Both the position numbers and the translations under genes were made by a program. From positions 92,582,328 through 92,646,327 of the forward strand of contig JAKSZU010000007.1 in assembly GCA_026018925.1 (NCBI GenBank): a stretch of 64,000 nucleotides of DNA, read 5' to 3'. The notes under the pieces were generated by a model. That model made no database searches. It saw only the letters and a program-made list of their open reading frames with translations, and was not told the DNA's origin. How positions within the stretch are numbered: position 1 is the stretch's first letter; each line of letters opens with the position of its first letter. Positions 31,501 through 43,500 of this stretch are shown here, piece after piece. This DNA comes from Tupaia tana (lineage: Eukaryota; Chordata; Mammalia; Scandentia; Tupaiidae).

Positions 31501-34500
31501 GATTGCAGCGTGGCCATCGCCCCAAGGGGGTGATTTCTCGCTTTCTGTCTCTCTGTTTCTCTCTTTCTGGCAAGCGCACACACCCTATAGCAAAAACCTC
31601 TCCAAAAAAAAAAAAGATAGATAAATAAATAAAGTTAAATTAAATAATTCTTGGGGCTGGCGGGTGGTGTGGTGGTTAAGGGCTGGACTCCCACATGGCT
31701 GACTGCGATTCGAGTCCTGGACCTGGTGACTTGCTTTCTCACTTTCCTTCTCTCTCTCATTCTATCCCTCTTTTATCAAATTTAAATAGATAGATAAAGT
31801 TAAAAAAATAATTCTTTTTTAATGAATTAATTTATTTATTTAACTCCATTTTTTTTTTTTTTAATTTGACTGGACAGAGACAGAGAGAGAGAGACAGGGA
31901 AAGTGAGAAAGCAAGCTGCCAGGTCCAGGACTCAAACCGCAGTCAGCCATATGGGAATCCTACACCCCCAACCACCATGCCATCTGCCAGCCACTAAATA
32001 AAATAATTCTTAAAAAAGAGAGAATTGCCACGAAGAGTAATGTGACCACAGATGTGCTTGGTATGGTCATGGTTCAAACAATCTTAGTTATTATCTCCCT
32101 AGAAGGTTTTTTTGGAGCCCTTCTCAAAAACCATGCAGTTCCCATTTGCCGCGGGCTTGGGAGTGCTGGGAGCTTGGCCATTACTGGCTGTCCTGGCAGT
32201 GGCGGGAATGATGACAATACTAGCTAAGGGTAATTGCCAAGAGCTTTACCTGTATTAACTCACTATTCCTCCCAACAACCCACGAGGTAGATACTACCGA
32301 CTTTATTTGTATTGTCAGAGGGTACATGGACTTGCCAGAGAGAGACGGAGACAGAGAGGGAGAAAGCATCCCTTTTGCATTTCTCATCCTGTCACGACCT
32401 GGGGTCTGCATGCACACCCACCTGGCATGTTTTTCAAGCCACAGGACTGGAATCTGGCCCCCCAAGGCCACGAGGCCAGTCCTTGATACTGTTAACTACT
32501 ATGTCCAACTTACGAACGAGGAAATCGAGCCAAAGAGAGGTTAAATAGCTTGTCCAAGGTCATAGCTGCTAAGGAAGGGCTGGGATTTGAACCAGGCCTT
32601 TCTCTGCCCCAGTGAGACTAGGGATGCACACGGGCTTGCCAAGCACACGTGTGGGGGAGAACACACGTCAGCTCCTGGGTACACGGCAGGTGTCCAACGC
32701 AGGCTGACGGGGGACAGAAGCCAGGCCAGGGGCCCTCCCCGCTTCCCCCTGACAGAGGGCCCTACCTGAGGGTGCGGTGCATTCCACGGTCCCAGGGTTG
32801 GTGCTGCTATTGGGCTGGGCAGAGTCGGGGCTAGGGCTGAGGCTGGAGGTGGAGGGGAGGGCATCCTTGGCAGGGCTGTCCGGTTCCTGCACCTCCTCTG
32901 GGCACAAGTAGACTTCGATGGGCCCTTGGGTGCTCTTCAGATATATCTGCAGGTTTTCCTGGAGGGGGCAGAGAAGCCAGGTCACGGCTCTAGGCAGCGC
33001 AGTGTGTACGGACAGCCACACGTGGCTGCCACCATCTGTGTGTGCCAGGCGATCCCTGAGTGGACGCCCAGGCCTGTTCTGTTTGGCTGTGGGGAATGTC
33101 CACTGTTTGCTGTCTGGCCCTCGAGTCTCCTTCTTCTTCTTTCTTTATTAGAGATTTTTCCCATGTGCTCACAGAGACAGAGAGCGAGCGAGAAATCACT
33201 CCCGGGGGCATGGCCATGCCACGATCCTTTCTCTATTCTCTTCTCAGAATTTTGGGCACACATACACGTACACACACCCAGAGCTTTTTACATCTCAGGA
33301 TCCAGGACTCAGACCACAGTCGGTCGTGAGTCCGGTACCTTAAACCACCACGCCTCCAGCAGGCCCCTAAGGAGAACATCTTGAGGCCAGACGGTGGTAC
33401 CGTGGTAAAGGCGACGCCCTGAGAGGCCGACCAGCACGAGGCTTCTGGCTCACTTCCAGATCTCCCCAGCACCCAGGGCGCACTGTCCCCGGGACCTGGG
33501 GCTGGCCGAAGCTGGGGGTGAGCGCAGCAGCAAGAGCCCGTCGGGCGCTGTCTTGCTCACTCACGGTGGAGGTAAAACGAGTAAATACAGGCTCCGCCCC
33601 ACAGCACAGTGGTGAAACGCAGTGCATTAGGAGCCAGATCGCACGTGGACAGCTGGGTTCGAATCTTAACCCTGGCAGCTAGAAAAACACTGGGCCCTTG
33701 TGCGTGCGTGCCCCAAATCCTGACCGCGTGGAGCGATGGAGGGAAAAGGAGCGCAGCACAGCCACACCCCTCTCTGGCAAGTGCACACACATTCTAGCAA
33801 CGAAAGAAAAAATAAATAAGTAAACTTAAAAAAAAATTTGTAAGAGAGAGAGCACCCCTCAATTTTCCTCTGTAAAACTACTCCCCCCCACTCTCAGACC
33901 ATGTCCTTTGTTGGGGGTGAGCACAGGACACGGCTGGGGAAGCCGAGGCGATGTGACTGGCTTGGTGCCACCTGGTTTAGGTCACTCCCACCAGCATGGC
34001 GCCCAGGGCTTTTGCTGCCCTCCCTCCTAGGGCTGCTAACATGGAATCCTGAAGCCTGTCTCCCTAAAAGCAGGGACAGAGGGGCACAGGGGTGGGCACA
34101 GGGAGGGCAGAGCGTGAGACACCTGAAGTCAGCTTGAGTCCCTGCATCCGGCCCGGCTCCCAGTCTCCAAACTTCCTCCCTGGACGTAACACTTGGTTCC
34201 CACCCCTCTGCCCCTTGTTTAAGCCAGTCAGATGTGGCTTTCTTTCTTTGTAATTAGTTATTAATTCTTATTTCTTGGGGTTAAGCAACTCGTGCAAGGT
34301 CACAGTTGGTCAGCAGGAGAGCTGGGACTCAAAGTAGGCCCTGGGGCTCCGCGCTGCCACCCCCCAGTCTGAGCCAGCCTCCGTCACAGGCAGGCACACG
34401 CATGTGCCGGTGTCAGGAGGCGAACCGGCGACCTTTTCTGTACGAGCTCAGTTGCATTACTGCTGCACCACCACCTGGCCCAGAAAGGTTTTTGCTATAG

Positions 34501-37500
34501 GGCACGTGTACTTGCCAGAGAGATAGACAGAGAGACAGAAAGTGAGGAATCACCCCCGCAGGGGAACGGCCATGTCGCAATCCCTTTTCCTCTATTTTGG
34601 GCCCGCATATGGGGTCCAGGACTCGAACCACAGTCGTCCATGTGGGAGTCCAGCAATGTAACCATTATGCCAACTGCTGGTCCACAGACTGAGCTTTCCA
34701 ATACCCACAACCAAGAATCCTGATCCTTGGCCCTGCTTCTTCCTCACCACACACCACCGACTAAAGCCACAAGGCGCACAGGAACCCAGGCTGCTGGGGT
34801 GCGAGAAGAAGCCAGGAACTGATTTTCTCAGGCCAGGACTTAGTCGCCACAGTCCTTTCCCGCCTCTGCCATCTCTGTCCCAGCTTGGAGGCCACCAGTA
34901 TTGCATGGCCACAAGAAGGGACCCAGGAAGTGTGGGGCTGGGTAGCACCAGGAACAGAGCCCACAGATCTGCTTCAGACCCCCGCCCAGCCCCGGCCCTA
35001 CAACCCCGACCTCCACCGACGCTTTGCCTCTCACCTCAGGCCTGTCGGGCACTTCCAGCCTCGTCTGTGGAGGGGCCTTGACAGCGATCACCGTCTGCTC
35101 CTTAAAGGTGCCGACAGCACGGATGTCCTGGTAAGTCACGTAGGCCAGTGTAGGAGCAGCAGAGTCAAGAAGTGTCACAGGTCAAAATTCAAGCCCCAGC
35201 CTGCCAGGCAGGGCCTTCACCAGCTCCCCCAAGCCTGCGAGCACTACTTCGTACTCCTACACAGCTCGGCAGCAACAGCAAGCTGTTACCTGTTCCTTTA
35301 ACAGCAGCTACCGTGGGGGCCCCTCCCTTTCTTTAAAAGTTTATTCATTTTTCTTCCTTGAGAGAAAGAGAGCGGGAGAGAGGCACCCCTAACGGGGTCT
35401 CCATGCCAAAATCCACCCCAGCCTCACCCAGCCTGGACCAAGGACATGCACAGGGAAGGCTTCACGATTCGAACCCAGGGCCTTCCCATGGAGGGCCAGC
35501 ACCAAGGAACAGGGCATGACTGCTGTGCCACCGTTCAGCCCTTGGGTCCCTTCAGAAAGAACGCAGATGGGCATGTACATAATGTTCACAGTGCTGCCTT
35601 AGATCAACTGTGTGTGAAAGCTTAGCTCTGGGGCCAGGTCCGTGGGCCTGAGAAGACAGGAAGACATCTTCTTTCTTTACATTTCTCACAATGCCTAGAA
35701 TCCTTGCGAAAACACAAGGTGAGAGTCAAGAACCAAGGAGGTGTGTAACCATTTGGAAAGATGTATCTCACAGCCTGAGCCAAGGGAGCTGTATCTCACA
35801 GCCTGAGCCAAGGGAGCTGTATCTCGCAGCCTGAGCCAAGGGAGCTGTATCTCGCAGCCTGAGCCAAGGGAGCTGTATCTCGCAGCCTGAGCCAAGGGAG
35901 CTGTATCTCGCAGCCTGAGCCAAGGGAGCTGTATCTCGCAGCCTGAGCCAAGGGAGCTGTATCTCGCAGCCTGAGCCAAGGGAGCTGTATCTCGCAGCCT
36001 GAGCCAAGGGAGCTGTATCTCACAGCCTGAGCCAAGGGAGCTGTATCTCACAGCCTGAGCCAAGGGAGCTGTATCTCACAGCCTGAGCCAAGGGAGCTGT
36101 ATCTCGCAGCCTGAGCCAAGGGAGCTGTATCTCGCAGCCTGAGCCAAGGGAGCTGTATCTCACAGCCTGAGCCAAGGGAGCTGTATCTCACAGCCTGAGC
36201 CAAGGGAGCTGTATCTCGCAGCCTGAGCCAAGGGAGCTGTATCTCGCAGCCTGAGCCAAGGGAGCTGTATCTCGCAGCCTGAGCCAAGGGAGCTGTATCT
36301 CACAGCCTGAGCCAAGGGAGCTGTATCTCGCAGCCTGAGCCAAGGGAGCTGTATCTCGCAGCCTGAGCCAAGGGAGCTGTATCTCGCAGCCTGAGCCAAG
36401 GGAGCTGTATCTCGCAGCCTGAGCCACGTTCATGCTCTTAGCCCTAGGAATTCGACCTGGGAAATGTGGGAAAATGTCCTATATTCATTTCTATGTTGCT
36501 TATCAAAATGGAAATCTAGGGGATCAGCAGATAGCATAATGGCTAGAGTTGCTGGACTCCCATGTAGTCAATCACAGTTCCAGTCCTGGACCCAGTGGCT
36601 TAAACTCACGCCGAGGCACGTGTACGCGTGCCCAAGGTCCCAAGAGGAGAATAGAGGAGGAGGCACTGCGGCATGACCATCCCCCTGGGGGGCGATTTCT
36701 CACTCTCTGTCTCTCTGTCACTCTCTGTCTTTCTGGCGAGCATACAAGCTCTATAGCAAAAACCTCTCCAAAAAAAAAAATAAATGAAAATCTAGAATTG
36801 ACTAAATTTCCATTCTAGGCCTTATCAGCAAACCAGAGTGTACTATGAGTAGGACAATATCAAACCATTTTAAATATGAGTTTAAAAGATACAATATTGT
36901 ACTTTTTTTTTTCAGCTATAGGGCACTGTGTGAGAGAAACAGAGTGACAGAAAGTGAGAAATCACCCCAGCAGGGATGGCCATTCCTAAATCCCTTCTCC
37001 AGTCTCCTCTCAGGATTTTGGGCACGTATACATATGCACCCAAAGTTTTTCAAGCTCCCGGGTCTGGGACTCGAACGGCACAGTCAGCCATGTAGAATCC
37101 AGCTGCCTTAACCTCTACGCCATCTCCTGACCCTGAAATTATTTTATAGGCAAAAAGCGGACAAACATTAGCAATTTCATGTAGATCAACCAAATAATGA
37201 GGAAGCATAATAACAACATAGAAAAAGTACCTATGGTAATAAAAGGTGACTTCAAAAGTTTGTGGAAATGAAAGTAAACTATGAGTTTATTTTAGTGAAA
37301 AAAAAAATCTAAAAATCCGGGACCAGCAGATGGTGTAATGGTTATGTCACTGGACTCCCATGTAGTTGACTGGGATTCAGGCCCCAGATCTGGCAGCTTA
37401 AAACTCACGCCAGGCACATGTGTGTGCATGCCCCAGATCCCAAGAAGAGAGTGGAAGAGAAGGGATTGCGCATAACCATCCCTCCTGTGAGGGGGGGAGG

Positions 37501-40500
37501 GTGACTTCTCGTTTTCTGTCTCTGGTGAGCACATGCACCGTACAGAGTGAAGAAAAAGAAAAACTCTCTTAAAATAAATAATAATTAATTAATTAATTAA
37601 TTAATCCGTGCATGATTTTTTTCATAATATGCATTTTCCATAACTTTTTCTTTATTCAAGTTAGAGTGCAGGCGTGCACACATGAGAGCGACCGAGACAC
37701 AGATGAGCATCCTCTACAGGGCCTAGGTCCTTGATCCCCTTCCTTATTCTCCAGTCCATTAAGAACCTGGGTGCTTTGGGACCAGCAAATGGTGTAATGG
37801 CTACGTTGCTGGACTTCCACATAGCTAACCGTGGTTCGAGTCACGGACCCAGCAGCTTAAACTCACAATGGGCACATGTGTGTGTGTGCCCAAAATTCCG
37901 AGAGGAGAATGTAGAAGGGATTACGGCATGGCTGTCTTCTCTGGGAGGGTGATTTCTCGCTTTCTGTCTCTCTGTCTCTGTCTTTCTGGCGAGTGCACGT
38001 GCCCTATAGCAAAAACCTCTCAAGGAAAAAAAAAAACCTGGGTGCCTGGCATACTTGGTGTATTTCGGCCGACCAGGCTGGGCATCTGAACTGTGGCCAC
38101 CATATAGGATCTAGCTTTTCTTGAGCAGGGCACTCCTGCTGCTCTATGGATCCACCCTTATGAACTTCTCAAATAGGTAGAGAAAAGCAGTATAAAAAAA
38201 TGCTATGGGGGAACCAGCAGTTAGCATAATGGCTATGTCGCTGGACTCCCACGTAGTTGACCGCGGTTCGTGTCCCGGACCTGGTGGCTTAAAACTCACG
38301 CCAGGCGCGTGTGCGTGCGTGCCCAAGATCCCGAGAGGAGAATGGAGGAGAGGGGATTGCAGCGTGACCATCCCCCCTGGGGGGTGATTTCTCGCTTTCT
38401 GTCTCTATGCCTCTCTGTCTGTCTGGCGAGCGCACGCGCCCTATGGCGAAAATCTCTCTTAAAAAAAAAAAAAAAAAAGCTATGGGACCAGCAGGTGGCA
38501 TGAATGGCTAAAGCACTGGATTCTCATATGGACAACCGTGTCCCAGACCTGGTGGTTTGCTTTCCCATGCTCTCTGGTGAGTGCACATACCCTGTAGCAA
38601 ATTAAAATAATAGTAATAATAATAAATAAAATTAAAGAATTATTTTAAAGAATGCTACGTACAGCAGGCATGTAATGATATTTAAATAACACACTCTGTG
38701 TAACACACATGTGCACTATAGCAAAAAAAAAAACTCTCCAAAAAAAAAGAAGTAATGATAAATAAAACAATTCTTAAAAAAATAAATAAAAGGTTAAAAA
38801 AAAAAGTAAGTAACTTTGGGGCCAGTGGGTGGCATGGTGGTTAGGGCACTAGACTCTCACATGATCAACCCCAGTTCAAGTCCTGGACCTAGCAGCTTGC
38901 CTTCTCACTTTCCTTCTCCCTCTGGTGGGCACACATGCCCTACAGCAAAATTTAAAAATAATAAGAAGAAATTAAATTAAATTAAATAATGAGAAAATAA
39001 CTTTTAATAGACTTGCAAGGAAATCCACTGAGGAAGGAACAGAGGGCCAGACCCCTGGGTAAATCAGTCCCTGCAGGAGGTGCTGAATCAACTCTGGGCA
39101 GCTACAAACACGCAACAGCCCCCCCCCCCACCATGCCCCCCACCGAGGAGGATATCTCTTGTTGGCCGTGTCCTCAGTCAGGTGCTTGAAGGTCAGATTG
39201 CAGCTCTGGATGAGCTGGTCCAAGGTCTGCTCTGTGTTCATCAGCTCCTTCAGCTCCTGCCCCAGCTGCTGCTGCTTCCCAGGTCGAGCGGGGTCTTCAA
39301 ACAGGCCCCCGCCTCTGGGAATAGAGTAGCCCCGCCCCTTAGGGTCAGTCTCCGCCATATCCAGGGACCCCAGCCCCAGGACTGCTGCACGGAGCTGCAC
39401 AGAAGTTGTGGCAGTCGACACCGATGGTGCTCCTGGGAAGCACAAATCAATGCTTGCCTGGCTTCCACAGACCTGCTAGGGATTGGAACTTGAGTTTGGG
39501 GGCTGGGCTAGGGAGAACAAACAAGTCAAGGCCTGAACGCCGCCCATCCATATGCCCCAGAATAGCACAAATGGTGGGGAATTGGAGTGACCTCAGTCCT
39601 GACTCTCCTACCTGGATTCTCTTAGAGTTCCTGCCAGGGGCTGTAGTCTGCTCTTAAAGAGCTCGTAGAAGTGGGGACAGGAGTCTGGAGTACTCTTATC
39701 TCAGGGCTTAAAAAGTCTGGGTTATGTCCACTCCACCCCCAGGTAACTTCCCCAAGCTAGAAAAGAGGGAATCTTGAGATCCCTGACTCAACAAGGATCC
39801 GACACCTGCTATGGGTCAGAAATCGCACCTTGGCCTGCGTAGCCAGCTGCTCTTAAAGACATTGGTCTGTCCTCGGCGCAAGCCTACTGGGTGCTGCTCA
39901 GCCCGGCCCCTGACATCCACACCCACTGGCTGTTGCCCCAGGCTCCGCCCACGGCGCGTGCACCCATTGGCTGGTGGCCCGCCAGGCACTCACACCCACT
40001 GGATGTTGTTCTTGGCCTTCTTCCGGATGAGCTGGATGCCCTCCAGCACGTTGGTGATGTCGTAGATGCGCCGCTTCTGCACATCCAGCACCTCAGCCGC
40101 CCAGTTGAGGTCCAGGACCCCATCCTTGGCCTCGCTCAGCAGGTAAATGAACTTCTTGGTCAGCAGCCCCAGCGACGTGTCATACCGAGTCTTCTCCCCA
40201 GGGGACTTGGGTGCTGAGGAGAGGGGTTCAGTCACTGCTCAAGGAGGGCCAGCCGGGGCACCTCCTGCACTGACCTGGGCTCATTAAGTGCCACGTTTCA
40301 CACCCATTTCCCAGCTTAGAGAGCAGCGAGGCAGTGGGTAGGGGTCGTCTGCCATTGTCCAGACAGAGAACCTGACACAAGAGTGGGAAAGCCACTTGCT
40401 GAAGGGTTCACAGCCCTGGGGCAGTGTCAGGACTGGAGGCCAAGTGTCCTGACCCCTGGTTTGGAGCATTTTTCCACCACAGCGTAGGGCAGCCATACCA

Positions 40501-43500
40501 GCAGTGGTGGCTGCAACAGCTTACTGTGTGAGCAGGTTGCTGTCCCAAGTGCTGTCCGTATACTAACACATTTCATCCTCACAGCATCTGTTAGGTTGGT
40601 GGATAGCCACACCCATCTTTAAAATACATTTTTAAAATAATTTTTTAAATCATCATCATTATTATTTTTTATTTGTTACAGGGCACACACACTCACCAGA
40701 GAGAGAGGTAAAGTGAGAAAGCAAGCTGCCAGGTCTGAGACTCAAACCATGGTTGGCCATGTGGGAGTCCAGCGTCTTAACCACCATGCCACCTGCTGGC
40801 CACATTGTCCCCATTTTAGAGGTGAGAATATGAGGCACTGATAGGTTAAGCAGCTTACAAGGCTGGGATTCAAATCCACAAAGTTCAAGGGACCAGCAGG
40901 TGGTGTGGTGGTTAAGGTGCTGGAAACTCGCACATGGCCAACCATGGTTTGAATCCCAGACCTGGTGGCTTGCTTTCTCACTTTCTCTCTCTCTCTCTCT
41001 CTCCGTGTGTGTCTGGTCAAATTAAAATAAATGAATGAACACATAAAATTAAATAAATTATTTTTAAAAATCCATAAAGTTTGGGTCCAGAGTCTTCCTC
41101 CTTTACTGCCACCCTACTTTGTCCACTGTATGCCAGGAATTGAGAATCATGGTAGGCGGGAATGACAAGCCTGGATTTGAGAACTTTTTATAGATGCACG
41201 CTTGCCTTTTCTTTCCTCATGTGCAACCCGATGATTATCTGAGCATAATCAGTCGTATACATGTAACGTTGAATAGGGCAAGTTCATGAAAAAGGTCCTT
41301 TCTCAATGATGTCAATGTCACAAGACCACAACTCAGCTACAGAGCCTTAAACCACAAGGGGACTTGTGCAATCGAGTGACTGGCAAGTCATATAGCAAAT
41401 TAGCAGCCAAACTAGTTCTGGGACCTGCATTTTAGAGAGTCTCAGATTTCTCGGGAAGGGGCTACAGAATCCCTTAGCACAGAGATGGTCAGCGTTTGGC
41501 ACACAGGTGTGGTCAGGTTTCATGCCCGTGGCCGACACTGCTGTCAGCGCCCTTCTTCTCCGTCAGCCCCTCCTGGGCCTCAGAATCCTTTAGTACAACT
41601 CTCGGGGAGCCTCTGCCAATCAACGGGAGAGAAAATGTTCTCAGCATTCCTGATTTAGTTATGCCTCACCGTTTCTTTTTAATTTCTTTTTGTTTTTAGT
41701 TTTGCTCTAGGGTGCATGCACTTGCTGGAGACAAAGAAAGAGAAAGAGGGAGAGAAAATGAGAAATGACCACACAGGGGGACGGCCACGCTGCAATCCCT
41801 TCTCCTCCTTGCTCCTTAGAGATTTGGGGCATGCATGCACACGCGCCCAGTGTTCCCCATCCTCTAGTTGCAGGACTAGAACCTCAAAGCCGGCCATGTG
41901 GAGTCCAGCCGTCCTAACCACCATGCCACCAGCTGGTCCCGGCAGTGCCTCACTTTATGGATGAGACGATGAAGTTTCCCAGGAGAGGGACGACTGGTCA
42001 AGTCAGCTCAGAGCCGTGCCCGACTCCCAGAGTCACACTTACACGTCCCCTGTCTCACACCTTCCTCATCAGGTCCCTGACCCTAAAACTATCATTCCTC
42101 CCACACGCGGGTGCTTAAATTCCTGCACTAACCAGAATATTGACCAAAAATATCAAAAGGCAGCTTTATGAAGGCATCATCTGGGCAACCTCTGGATCTT
42201 ACAGCCTCCGACGTGGCACATGCTGGATTAAGCCAAGATCCACTTCCCTTCCATTTAGCTATCTGTCTACACTCAGGGGAGAGATCCTGGTCAGCCTTGC
42301 TGCTCTCTGAGATAAATTCTCTTTTTTATAAAAGGTCAGATTGGGGCCAGCAGGAGGCATGGTGGTTAAGGGTGCTGGACTCCCACATGGCTTTACCACA
42401 GTTCAAGTTCCGGACCTGGCAGTTTGCTTTCTCTCTCTCTCTCTTTCTCTCCCTCTCTCTCTTTCTTTTTCACCCTGTCCCTCTCTGGTCAAATTTAAAT
42501 AAATAAATAAATAAAATTATTTTTTTTAAATAATACTAAGTTAAAAAATTTAAAGAAAAGTTCAGATTGAACTATGTAAAAGTGGTTTTTTTTTAAAGTT
42601 TTTGTCATAGGACACATGCGCTCGCAGGAGAGACAGTAAGAGGGAAAGTGAAAAATCACCCCTTGAGGGGATGGCCACACCAAAATCCCTTCTCCTTCAT
42701 TCTCTTCCTGGAATCTTGGGCACGCATGCACACATGCCTGGTGTGAGTTTCAAGGTACCAGATCTGGAACTCAGACCATGGTCAGCTATGTGGGGCTCCA
42801 GTACCTGAACCCCACCTGCTGGCCCCAACTATGGAAACTCAACTTCTGAAAAACAGTAAGCACCCAAATAAAATGCGGTCGTCAGCGCAGCTCAGGAGCG
42901 CGGCGTACATGGCAGAAGGAGCGGTGGCTGACGTGTCCAGGGCTCTAGGCTTGATCCCACGTGTGACCCAGCGATGTGACCTTGGGCAGTCCGCTCTCTG
43001 AGTCTCAGCGGGCCCCATCAGTAAACGGGAATGACCTAACCAACCCAGCGGGAGCAAGTGAAAGAACCCACAAGAAACGATGTAAATGTAACAGCCAGGT
43101 AGGGTGGGGTGCTGCCGTCTGCCCTGCCCCGCTCCACGCCCGATGCCCATGAGCGCTGCTTACTTTTGGGGCTAGGCAGCCCGTCCACTCTGATGCACTT
43201 CCCTTTGGGGGTCCGGAACTCCGGGATGGCAGGTCTCCCGATCCCCTCCAGGTCCAGCTTTCTTTTGGCCTTGAAGAGAGAGGGAAAGAGAGAGGCAGGG
43301 TATGAGTGTCATTCTTCCTTAGCCTCTCCGTGACCTGAGACCAGAGGGCCACCGCTCGTGCCTCAGTTTATCACTCCTGGGGAAACGTCACTCCACTTGG
43401 AAAGGCAGTGGCAGTGACCTGAGGAGCGAGCTTTCGGGGAGAGGAAGCCCATCCTTTGAGGGTCAGGCACCTGAGACCCTACCAAAGCCAGTCTGGCTGA

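Larger units (their letters stand above)
35150..39155 (-). other. E2F2: E2F2 intron 4, U12-type AT-AC intron
   Basis: 4,006 bp. 5' splice site ATATCCTCC against consensus ATATCCTTT. Branch element TTCTTGAC, with the branch A at 35165 and 15 nt between it and the splice site. 3' end CTCCTAC. Only this AT-AC boundary restores the conserved NK-R-LAYVTYQ protein join. It carries about ten SINEs and the 28-bp minisatellite. Confidence 0.9.

Noticed and set aside
35762..36426. Possible CRISPR array
   Set aside because: 28-bp direct repeats but no spacers; a plain minisatellite in a mammalian intron.
35695..36433. Long minus-strand open frames with a repeated [16 protein letters not shown] peptide
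   Set aside because: They arise because a stop-free 28-bp unit is read through all frames. The array is intronic and shows no independent start or splice support.
43005..43352. 115-residue minus-strand frame across E2F2 exon 2
   Set aside because: It is out of frame with the E2F2 protein over the exon. The true frame is the ATG-less [11 protein letters not shown] segment.
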